Below are positions 1 through 9,451 of a stretch of 64,000 nt of DNA, in pieces. The stretch spans positions 3,008,147 to 3,072,146 of the forward strand of contig NC_054389.1 in the NCBI RefSeq assembly GCF_001625195.1. The letters are read 5' to 3'. Positions within the stretch are counted from its first letter, which is position 1; every line of letters begins with the position of its first letter. The stretch comes from Drechmeria coniospora (Eukaryota > Ascomycota > Sordariomycetes > Hypocreales > Ophiocordycipitaceae). The translations under genes and the position numbers were made by a program. The notes beneath the pieces were generated by a model, which saw nothing but the letters and a program-made list of their open reading frames with translations, searched no databases and was not told where the DNA came from.

Positions 1-147
1 AAATCTACGGAATACTAACTTAAGGTACTAGGCATTAGAGTACTTATACTCCAATGCCTGCTTAGTTATAGGATACGAGTTACGTACGGTAGTACGTAAC
101 TCTATCCTAGGACATAGCTGCATTAGGCAAAGCCTAATATCATAACA
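1..147 (+). repeat. 200-bp hairpin-rich element, copy 1 (left-truncated by window)
   Basis: Matches 50369-50569 and 51488-51687 directly and 59442-59642 inverted, and ends in the same CATAACA. Three inverted repeats follow one another: GGCATTAGAGTA/TACTCCAATGCC, GAGTTACGTAC/GTACGTAACTC and ATTAGGC/GCCTAAT. The complete copies have TG...CA ends and 5-bp target duplications, so this is most likely a solo LTR or a very short non-autonomous LTR element. It interrupts the copia-B-type LTR that follows. No coding potential. Confidence 0.8.
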
Positions 148-843
148 ACTAATATATTTCTAATACTTACTTAATTACTTAATTTCTATTTCAAAGTATA
201 GGAAATATAGGATTATTTTATACCTAAAAGGTAGTACCTTAACTAGTATAATATATATATATTAGAATTCTATCTAATTCTATATAATATATCTTCGAAT
301 AATCTACTTATATTTAAATACAGCTCTAAATACTTTACTTAATTTATACTACTAGTTAAATACAACTAGTAGGATTAGTTAGTATTAGGGTTCAGTTACA
401 ATAGTATAGTAGAAGTAGTATAGTAGTCGAGTAGGCCAGTAGTAGTAGTACTAGTAAGTAATTACTAGTTACAGTTAGGTAGGTCCTAATATGCAATAGT
501 AATACTATTAGCGGGTAACTACTAGTAATAGTTAGAAGAGTATTAATTAATAGTCCAATTAATAATCTTATATAATTAATTAAGTACTGCTTATATAAGA
601 CGTATAATAGTAGTAAATTAGCTAAATAGTAGTATTACTATTAGTAGTATTAAGTTAGAGTAAGGAGAATTTATATAGTAAGTATAATTTATTTACTTAA
701 TATACTACTTATATATATAGTATAGTAGTAGTATATTAATAAGTAGTAATACTACTACTAGATATTATAAGTAGTAATATATATAGAATAGTATTCTATT
801 TAGGTAGTCTTACTAGTATAAATACTAGTAATTTTAATACTAC
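148..843 (-). mobile_element. Copia-B-type solo LTR, minus orientation, RIP-mutated (partial)
   Basis: The sequence follows the LTR at 45444-46357 base for base apart from transitions and ends in the reverse complement of TGTTAAAATTACTAG, the copia-B LTR start. About 250 bp of the outer LTR end should lie to the left, beyond the hairpin element and the window edge. Very TpA-rich; no open reading frame. It sits inside the older copia-type LTR that resumes at 844. Confidence 0.75.
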
Positions 844-1101
844 TTTATAGGTATAAATAGTCCTAGTTCCCTTATACTTAATAGAATAATTGCGTTCGTT
901 TATATAATTTAGTACCCCTAAGTTTGTACTCTTACTTAGTTATTAATTAGTACTTATTTTACTATTACTAATAGTATAATTAATTTCTTAGTCCGTATAA
1001 TATACTTTTACTACCCCCTCTTCTTATATATATAAATTATAAGAGTTATACTAACTAAATAAAGAGGGTATTAAAATTTTAGTAATTATATTAGTAAGAC
1101 T
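844..1101 (+). mobile_element. Copia-type LTR end + 24-bp remnant + start of a second LTR
   Basis: 844-1044 is the 3' part of a plus-strand copia-type LTR, ending in the family's usual AAGA. Positions 1045-1068 keep only GTTATA (shared by the primer-binding site and the 3' end of pol) plus the polypurine tract AAATAAAGAGGG. At 1069 the next LTR begins (TATTAAAA, from TGTTAAAA). Almost the whole 5.5-kb internal region is therefore missing. The second LTR is broken at 1101 by a gypsy-1 solo LTR and resumes at 48989. Confidence 0.7.
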
Positions 1102-1183
1102 TACTATAGAGTTACTAAACTACTACTTTAGGACTCTTAATAATATTTATTAAAAGACTTAAAGAAAGGAAAACTACTTACTA
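1102..1183 (-). mobile_element. Gypsy-1 solo LTR, left half (continues at 48892-48983)
   Basis: Reads as the RIP-mutated reverse complement of the 171-bp gypsy-1 LTR and stops mid-LTR where gypsy-2 is inserted. The right half is 48892-48983; together they give about 174 bp, a full LTR. The target duplication AGACT lies at 1097-1101 and 48984-48988, so the two halves were one insertion before 47.7 kb of later insertions separated them. Confidence 0.8.
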
Positions 1184-1392
1184 TATAAGGCTAGGCGTAT
1201 AAGTAAAGCCTAGGTAGATAGGGGTATATAGGTAAAGCCTAAGTAGATAGGAAGGTAGGGCAGCCTAAGAGTAAGGTATACTCTAACTATAAAAGGAATA
1301 TAAGCCTAAAAACTTAAGAAGAGCTAAGCTTTAGTCTTAAATACTACTTTATTTTAAAAGAAGGCTTACTTACTTACCTTACTATTATTAAC
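1184..1392 (+). repeat. Gypsy-2 5' LTR, first part (last 16 bp at 23067-23082)
   Basis: Starts TATAAGGC (from TGTAAGGC) and matches 48661-48886 and the reverse complements of 29614-29833 and 37201-37420. Copia-2 was inserted 16 bp before the LTR end, duplicating TTAAC (1388-1392 and 23062-23066). Confidence 0.85.
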
Positions 1393-2028
1393 TCTTGCAA
1401 TTTGGGTGCGCAAGAAGAGGGGTAGTGGAAGTATATTGTACGGACTAGGGAATCAATCAGGCTATTGGTAATAGCAAAATGGGTACCAGTTAGTAACTAG
1501 GTAAGAGTGCAAACTTAGTAGTACCAAATTATACAAACGAATGCAATTATTCTATTAAGTACAGTATAGGAGAAATAGGACTATTTATGTCTTGGAGGTA
1601 GTACCTCGACAACCTTAGGTGCCTAGGTCGAGACTATAACTACTATACTAATGTACGCATATACGATCTGCAATAACTCAGTGTACCTAAGTCGAGACCA
1701 TAATTGCCGTACTAATGTGCGTATATATGAGCCTGTTAAGTTAGGTGGCTAGTCCATTATACCGTACAGTAGGTTACCTGCTTAGTTGTATTTATACGGT
1801 AAGTTACTAGCTTAGTTGTCCCTGTACTATAGTTCAAATTGCTAAGAGTAGTACTTTTGGCTAGTAACGGCTGGTAGTCGTTGGGAGAATATCAATTGGT
1901 GTTCCGATTAATTGACTCTAGTAGTCGACTAACTACTATATATATAGGTCAGGTTATAGTAGTAGGTTGGCTGGCAGTAGTACTACCGGCAGTCGCTCCG
2001 AGTTATAGTTCGGAGAAGTAGTATATTG
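1393..2028 (-). repeat. Copia-2 3' LTR, outer part (rest at 9264-9422)
   Basis: Reverse complement of the copia LTR, beginning TCTTGCAATTT and running to the copia-1 insertion. The 64-bp sub-repeat that copia-1 LTRs carry twice is present once fewer here. The LTR resumes after the second copy of the TATTG/TATTA duplication. Confidence 0.9.
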
Positions 2029-2887
2029 TGTTAAAAATACTAGTATTTATACTAGTAAGACTACCCAAATAGGATACTATCCTATTGCTACTACTACTAG
2101 TAGTAACAGCTAGGAGTACTACTACTAGCAAATATGCTATACTATACTGCGAGTATTAGTAAGCATATAGAGTTGACTGATAGTATACAACATACTACTT
2201 CTCCGAACTACGACTCGGAGCGACTGCCGGCAGTACTACTGCCAGCCAACCCACTACTACAACCTGACCTACATATGTAGTAGTCAGTCGACTACTGGAG
2301 TTAATTGATCGGAACACCAATTGACATTCTCCCAACGACTACCAGCCGTTGCCAGCCAAGAGTACTACTCTTGGCAATTTGAACTATAGTACAGGGACAA
2401 CCAAGCCGGTAACTTACTGTGCGAATACGACCAAGCAGGTAACCTACTGCGCGGTATAATGGACTGGCCACCTGACTTAATAGGCTCATATATGCGTATA
2501 TTAGTACGGTAATTATAGTCTCGACTTAGGCATACTGGGTTATCGCAGCTCGTATATGCGCACATTAGTATAGCAGTTATGGTCTCGACTTAGGCATACT
2601 GAGTTATCGCAGATCGTATATACGCACATTAGTATAGCAGTTATGGTCTCGACCCAAGAACCTAAGGTTGTCGAGGTACTACCTCCAAGACATAAATAGT
2701 CCTATTTCTCCTGTACTGTACTTAATAGAATAATTGCATTCGTTTATATAATTTGGTACTACTAAGTTTGCACTTTTACCTAGTTACTAACTGGGTCCCC
2801 TTATGCTATTACTAATAGCTTAATTGATTCCCTGGTCCGTGCGATATACTTCTATACCCCCTCCTCTTGCGCACCTAAATTGCAAGA
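2029..2887 (+). repeat. Copia-1 5' LTR
   Basis: Begins TGTTAAAAATACTAG and ends GCAAGA. Contains a 64-bp tandem duplication at 2518-2581 and 2582-2645. The small open frames on the minus strand here are chance frames in LTR DNA. Confidence 0.92.
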
Positions 2888-2905
2888 GGTTATAAGCCCG
2901 GAAGG
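2888..2905 (+). other. Copia-1 primer-binding site (half initiator tRNA-Met type)
   Basis: GGTTATAAGCCCGGAAGG directly follows the LTR. It is complementary, apart from one G-to-A change, to the anticodon stem-loop GGGCTCATAACC of eukaryotic initiator tRNA-Met. The same 18-mer follows the other copia 5' LTRs in the window (22249-22266, 55311-55328, 60340-60357). Drosophila copia is primed by the 5' half of this tRNA. Confidence 0.75.
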
Positions 2906-3360
2906 ACTACAATTAATCCTCCGGAATTAATCTTTGCGACTTACTAAGTTACCTACCAGTACTATTAGTAACGATTAATCGAATCCTGTGACTTACTAAG
3001 TTACCTACTAGTACTACTAGTAATTCTTAGTCACCAAACTACGGCTCCCCCAACTACTAGTACTACTAGTACGTTATCTACCAGTACTACTAGTAACGCT
3101 TGGTCACTAAACTACGGCTCCCCCAACTACTAGTACTACTAGTACGTTACCTACTAGTACTACTGGTAATTCTTGGTCATTAAACTACGGCTCCCCCAAC
3201 TACTAATACTACTAGTACGTTATCTACCAGTACTACTAGTAACGCTTAGTCTCCAAGCTATGGCTCCCTTCCCTACTAGTACTACTAGTAGGAGACCCAA
3301 TTGCTAGTATAACTAGCTAGGTAAGTAAGGTAAGATTGGAATCTAGTTACTAACTAGAAA
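2906..3360 (+). repeat. Copia-1 leader with short tandem repeats
   Basis: Untranslated leader between primer-binding site and gag. It consists largely of degenerate tandem units of roughly 60-65 bp built around CTACTAGTACTACTAGTA and GGCTCCCCCAACTACTAG. The same array precedes gag in copia-2 (about 21850-22240, reversed) and copia-D (60370-60780). The CTAGTAGTACTAG stretches are palindromic and could fold in RNA; packaging or an internal promoter would be guesses. Confidence 0.6.
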
Positions 3361-4967
3361 ATGGATCCTACCAACCAAGGTTAGAAGACTAACTTATTGG
3401 AAATTAAAAAACATCTACGGGTACAACAAACGCAAATTAACGAACTGTTACAGCAACTTAATACTATTGTCCTACGGATACAAGAACGACTAAACGTTAT
3501 TAAGTCAACCCTTAGTACTAGTACTACTATTACTAAGGCAGAGGATGGCTACTCTAACTACGCTCTGAACAAAAAGGCATTTTAATACCCGGAATATACA
3601 AAACTTAAGGGTACTAAGAACTACAAGTTATAGGAGTAATCCCTATCAATATAGCTCCAAGCCCTTAATCTGGAAGGCTTTCTGGACAAGCCCTTAATTG
3701 CTTCTAGCTTTTCAAGCAGAAATTAGGCCAATTTACTTATACTACTACGGGATAGTTGCTTAAAAGAAATCTTAGAATTAACTGTATATATTAAAAATCC
3801 AGCCGATATTTTCTTACTATTGAAAAAGTATTACTCCGAAGGTCACAAAGCTAAACGCTCCAACCTATATAAGGCCTACCATAACCTTACATTCAAGGGG
3901 TATAAAGGAACACTTAACGCATTCAATACCGAATTCAACAGTCGACTTACTAAGCTACAACTAGCCGGCGTAACAATTAATCCATTAGACTAAACTAACC
4001 ATTACCTTACAACAGTTAAACCTGTATTTCTACAATGGGTCGCTATACAGAATAGTACCCTTGCATCTTCTCGAGCCCTAGGACTCTAAACGGATATCCT
4101 TAACCTGCAATATCTTATAGCTAACCTACTGAAAGAAAACTCTAGTACTACTGGATTAAATACATTTAGTTACTAGGTATCCCAAGCACCTAAGAAAAAG
4201 AAGAAAGGAAATAGATCTACTAGATCCAGTCAACCCAGTCAATCCAAAACAAGCCAATCCAGCCAAATAAGCCAATCCAATAAATCCAACCAATCAACCA
4301 AGCAACCAAAGGATACTACTAGTTTCCTGGTTAGTAACTACAGCTTAACTACCGGCTGTATGGACTTACCTAATTCCTATTAAGAATTAGATACCAATTC
4401 TAACTCTACATAAGAATTGGAAATATTACCTAACTTAGGTAATATTAGTACACTATATAGTATTACTAATACTAATGTATACTATATGGGCCTACTTTAC
4501 GATACTAGCTCAACCTACCATTTGGTAAATAATCGGTCTAAGTTTACAACCTTTAGACTAATTGCAAAATCTCAGGCAAAACCAATTACTACTGGAGGTA
4601 GTCCAATCTACCCTAGTAGAATTGGAAACGCTAAATTTACGGTATTAATTAATACTAATCCACTAACCTATAGTACTCTTATACTACAAGAGGCACTATA
4701 TATTCCGAAACTAGAAGTTAATATTATTAGTAGGCTATGCTACTACGGATTAGGGGGAACGCTTATTAAGGAATCCCTATATAACTCGAACCGAAAAGTA
4801 TATAGCCTACTTAACTTCTAGAGGTACGGCTTCTTCCTACAATAAGAAGGTCAAGATACGCCCTATCTGAAAAACTCGGACTCAGCCCACTCCAGCTACT
4901 ACAGTAGCTACGGAATAGTAGTGGAAATTCCCTCGCAGCAACCTCCCTAGGCCAACGAGGCAGAAGA

Positions 4968-5110
4968 CTGGTCGGTACCTAGATCGGTACCCCAGTCGGC
5001 ACCTAGATCGGTACCTAGGTCGGCACCTAGATCGGTACCTAGGTCGGTACCTAGATCGGTACTAAGGTCGGTACCTAGTCTAGTACCTAGACCGGGACCT
5101 AGACTAGGAC
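4968..5110 (+). repeat. Short tandem array coding (S-V/A-P-R) in copia-1 pol
   Basis: Repeats of a 12-bp unit like TCGGTACCTAGA, encoding SVPR/SAPR, just upstream of the integrase zinc-finger part. The same array, with a different number and mix of units, is at about 20060-20200 (reversed, copia-2) and 62425-62560 (copia-D). The antisense frame is open but that follows from the repeat. Confidence 0.85.
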
Positions 5111-6342
5111 CAGGTCCTAGCCCAACTACTAGTTCGGCTAATTCAAGGGACCTTACTAAGGCTACCCTACACAAAGACCCTATAGAGGACCCAATCCCTA
5201 TAGAGGCAATAGACCTACTAGCAGTCCCTACTGTTAGTACCGAGGAACAGGCTATTCCGACCACTAGTACGGAATCCAGCAACCAGTCTTACCAAAGACT
5301 ATTGCAACAAGTAGGCATCTAGTACATCCGACTAGGACACATTAGTCTGCTACTTCTGAAAAAGACTAGTAAAATTACTAGTAGGTTACCTAACTTTTCG
5401 TCTATTAAGGTTACCGATTTTCAATACCTTACCTATATACGGGCAAAATCTACCAAACGACAGTTAAGGGATCCAATCGAGGATCCAGACTATACACTTA
5501 ACTCAATCGAAGGGGATATATTCGGGATTAAACCTATATCCTACGATCGGAAGTCCATTGGACTAATACTTATCGATCGCAAATCCCAATTCCGTTAGGT
5601 ATATATCCTACCCAACAAGGAAGGACCAACAATTCTCTAGGCTATAAAGAACTTCTTTTAAAGCCTAAAAACACACTATAGCCGTTACCCAAAAAGGCTA
5701 TTTTATAATAGAGGACCTAAAATCAACATACTGCTTTAGGACTAGTTGGGTACCAAAGGAATACTATTTAATACGTCTTACCCGTATACCCCCGAACAAA
5801 ATAGACTTACCGAACGATCTATATAAGTTATTCTGGACCGGCTATAAGTAACCATAATCTGGGCCGGCCTCCCACTATTCCTCTGGTCTACTATACTTCC
5901 TGCTATAGTTAACCTAGTTAACTATACTGCAATTACCAATAGGGATCTAAGCCCCTACCAATTGCTCAAGCAGGAGTTACAAGGGCTAAAAACGCCACTA
6001 AACCTTACAGCCTATAAGGCTATTGGTACCTACTGCAAAGTCCTAATCCCTTACTAGAAACGGATTCAAAGTACCAAATTGGCACAACGCACAGAACCAG
6101 CAAGGCTACTAGCAACACTAAGTTCAAAAACATACCTTGTATATATACCTTCCAGAAGGGCAGTTACAAAAACTACCTTCCTAAAAGTCCTAGAAGGTAT
6201 CGGCCCTATCTCCTAAGGACTTCAACAACTACTAAGTCCTAGTCTCCAAGGACTAAAGTTAGAGGGGGAAATTGAGATAGAAGACTATATCTCGCAAAAT
6301 ACCTCTAGTCCCCTAACACCTAGGGAGACAGAGGGGGCCAAC

Positions 6343-6586
6343 GGACCTACTAGCCCTATTAGGGCTAGTAGACCTACTAGTCCTACTAGGACCAGTAGGT
6401 TGCAAGGAACCAACGGACCTACTAGCCCTACTAGGGCTAGTAGACCTACTAGTCCTACTAGGACCAGTAGGTTGCAAGGAACCAACGGACCTACTAGTCC
6501 TACTAGGACTAGTAGACCTACCAGTCCTACTAGGACCAGTAGGTTGCAAGAAGCCAACGGACCAACTAGTCCTACTAGGACTAGCG
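6343..6586 (+). repeat. 72-bp coding minisatellite in copia-1 pol (3.4 units)
   Basis: Units at 6343-6414, 6415-6486 and 6487-6558, plus 28 bp of a fourth. Each full unit encodes 24 residues beginning GPTSPTRASRPTSPTRTSR, a disordered linker between integrase and reverse transcriptase. Copy number differs between elements: copia-2 has 72+45+28 bp at 11236-11380, copia-D has 72+72+45 and a partial unit at 63782-64000. The unit length is a multiple of three, so gains and losses keep frame. Confidence 0.9.
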
Positions 6587-8399
6587 CAACAGAGGGGGTC
6601 CTAGCCCAGCCAATAAAGGATCTACTAAATACCTCTCTTCCAAATGCACTAGAACCAGAAGATAACCCTAACCCAATAGATCTTAACCTAGCGTATTGGA
6701 TCCAGGACCTATACTACTAAGCTAAGGCAAAGCAACTACTAGATAGTAGCAAGCCTACTAGCTAGAAGCAGGTACTTAAGTCAGACAATAAAGACCAGTA
6801 GATAAGTGCTATATTCTCGGAATTCCAATAACTTATCCAGGTAGGGGTATTTTATTTTATCCCCCTTTAAGAAATACTAACTAGCAGACGACTTCTAAAA
6901 AGCCGACTTATACTATAAGTCAAAAAGGATTAGCAAAATAACCCTATTAAATTCAAGGTACGACTAGTAGCTAAGGGATTTATGCAAATTAAAGGCCTCA
7001 ATTACATTAAGACTTTTGCAACTACTAGTATTCCACCTACCTAGAGGATACTACTAGCCCTAGCCGCCCAGAACAACTGGTACGTTAAACAAATTGACTT
7101 TATTAGTACTTTCCTAAACAGTAAGCTACCCAAAGTCAATTACCTTAAAATTCCTAAGGGACTAGAAGCATTTATTAGTCTTAATAAGATAAATAATTTA
7201 GCTAAGCTACTAGCTAAGCTAGGCTATAACCCAGCAGTCAAATAAGGTATCCTTCTAAAAAAGGCACTCTACGGCCTAAAACAAGGACCTAGAGAGTAGC
7301 AGGAGGCACTTACCAAACTGCTACACCAATACGGATACAGCCCTCTAGTATCTAATCCGGCTATCTACTATAACAGTACTACTAGTACTTATATAGTTAG
7401 CCACGTCGACGACTGCCTACTTATTGGACCAAACCTTATATATATCAACAAGTTAAAACAATAACTATATAAGGTATACCCAATTAAAGACCGCAGACAG
7501 GCCGCCTTCTTTTTAGGCGTACAGATTAGTCGAACGACTAAGGGTATTACCCTTAGCCAAAAAGGGTATATTAAGGAAGCCCTAACCCGATTTGGGTTAA
7601 AGGAGGCCAAGGCAGTAGTAATACCGCTACAGCCAGGAGTACTTAAGCAGGCTATTACAACGCCCCTTGCTCCCTTATCCGCAACCAACCAACTAGTATA
7701 CCAACAGATAGTAGGGACTTTAATATACCTTATACTATTAACCCGACCAAATATAGCCTTTGCAATCCAATAGCTATCTCGGTATATGCACCAGGCTACT
7801 AGTCTATAGCTATTAGCCGGTAAGAACCTCCTTTAATATCTAAAAGGAACTATAGACCTAGCTATCTACTACTAATCTAAGTCCGCAGTACCCAACCTAC
7901 TCGGATTTTCCAATAGCGACTTTGCAGGTAACTTAGATTCTTCTAAGTCTACCTATAGGTACCTCTTTACCCTAGTAGGTAGACCAATCTGCTGGAAATC
8001 AAAAAGGGCCAATACTATTACTCTTTCTACTATAGAGGTAGAATCGGATGCCCTACTAGAAGCTATTCGGGAACTCAAATAGCTAGATAGTCTATTTACA
8101 GAAATAGGCAAGGGTCTTAAGAAGCCTATTCTACTTCTATACAACAATAATGGATCTATCTCTAATGCTAATAACCCCAATCAGCACAACCGAACAAAGC
8201 ATACACTACTAAAGTTCCGGTATATTCGGTAAGAAGCAGCAAACGGACTAGCCAAAATTAGTTACCTAAACACTAAGTCCATGCCTACCGACAGCCTTAC
8301 TAAGGCCCTTACCGCTAATCTCTTCTAACGCTACCTTAGCCTACTAAGTCTCCAAGGGATCCCTATTTAGCAGTAGTTATACTAGCTAAATAGAGGGGG

Positions 8400-9258
8400 T
8401 ATTAAAAATACTAGTATTTATACTAGTAAGACTACCCAAATAGGATACTATCCTATTGCTATTACTACTAGTAGTAACAGCTAGGAGTACTACTACTAGC
8501 AAATATACTATACTATACTGTAAGTATTAGTAAGCATATAGAGTTAACTAATAGTATATAACATACTACTTCTCCGAACTATAACTCGGAGCAACTGCCG
8601 GCAGTACTACTACCAGCCAACCTACTACTACAACCTGACCTATATATATAGTAGTTAGTCGACTACTGGAGTCAATTAATCGGAACACCAATTTATATTC
8701 TCCCAACGACTACTAGCCGTTGCCAGCCAAGAGTACTACTCTTAGCAATTTAAACTATAGTACAGGGACAACCAAGCCGGTAACTTACCGTACGAATACG
8801 ACTAAGCAGGTAACCTACTGCGCGGTATAATAGACTGGCCACCTGACTTAATAGGCTCATATATGCGTACATTAGTACGGCAATTATAGTCTCGACTTAG
8901 GTATACTGGGTTATTACAGCTTGTATATACGCATATTAGTATAGCAGTTATAGTCTCGACTTAGGCACACTAAGTTATTGCAGATCGTATATGCGCATAT
9001 TAGTATAGCAGTTATAGTCTCGACCCAGGAACCTAAGGTTATCGAGGTACTACCTCCAAGATATAAATAGTCCTATTTCTCCTATACTGTACTTAATAGA
9101 ATAATTGCATTCGTTTGTATAATTTAGTACTACTAAGTTTGCACTTTTACCCAGTTACTAACTAGTTCCCCTTATACTGTTACTAACAGCTTAATTAATT
9201 CCCTGGTCCGTGCGATATACTTCTATACCCCCTCCTCTTGCGTACCTAAATTACAAGA
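8400..9258 (+). repeat. Copia-1 3' LTR
   Basis: 859 bp, same length as the 5' LTR, starting TATTAAAA (from TGTTAAAA) directly after the polypurine tract. It differs from the 5' LTR only by scattered transitions, with more RIP changes than the 5' copy. Confidence 0.92.
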
Positions 9259-9263
9259 TATTA

Positions 9264-9422
9264 TATACTATTAGTTAACTCTATATGCATACTAATACTT
9301 ACAGTATAATATAGCATATTTGCTAGTAGTAGTACTCCTAGCAGTTACTACTAGTAGTAGTAGTAATAGGATAGTATCCTATTTGGGTAGTCTTACTAGT
9401 ATAAATACTAGTATTTTTAATA
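9264..9422 (-). repeat. Copia-2 3' LTR, inner part
   Basis: Reverse complement of the first 159 bp of the copia LTR. 636 bp (1393-2028) plus 159 bp equals the 795 bp of the 5' LTR exactly, which confirms that copia-1 split this LTR. Confidence 0.9.
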
Positions 9423-9451
9423 CCCCCTCTATTTAGCTAGTATAACTACTG

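Larger units (their letters stand above)
3361..8370 (+). pseudogene. Copia-1 gag-pol polyprotein, RIP-inactivated
   Basis: One uninterrupted reading frame register of 1,670 codons from ATG (MDPTNQG) to TAG, broken only by in-frame stops of the CAA/CAG/TGG-to-stop kind. Order: gag with a basic, Ser/Gln-rich tail (to about 4300); protease active site YDTSSTYHL at about 4500; Pro/Arg/Ser tandem array (4968-5110); GAG-pre-integrase RLGHIS (about 5330); integrase core with NSIEGDIFGIK and TPEQNRLTERS (5500-5820); a 72-bp minisatellite (6343-6586); RVT_2 reverse transcriptase with KALYGLKQG and SHVDDCLL (about 6950-7450); RNase H with GFSNSDFAG (about 7900-8130). Ty1/copia domain order (integrase before RT). 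No frameshifts, so decay is by point mutation only. Confidence 0.92.
2029..9258 (+). mobile_element. Copia-1, complete but inactive Ty1/copia element
   Basis: Two LTRs of equal length (2029-2887 and 8400-9258, 859 bp each), primer-binding site at 2888, one gag-pol frame, polypurine tract AAATAGAGGGGG at 8388-8399. TSD TATTG (2024-2028) and TATTA (9259-9263), differing by one RIP-type transition. Inserted in the 3' LTR of copia-2, in opposite orientation, so it is younger than copia-2. Confidence 0.92.

Noticed and set aside
6343..6586. Regularly spaced repeats resembling a CRISPR array.
   Set aside because: Direct tandem units without unique spacers, inside a reading frame, in eukaryotic DNA.
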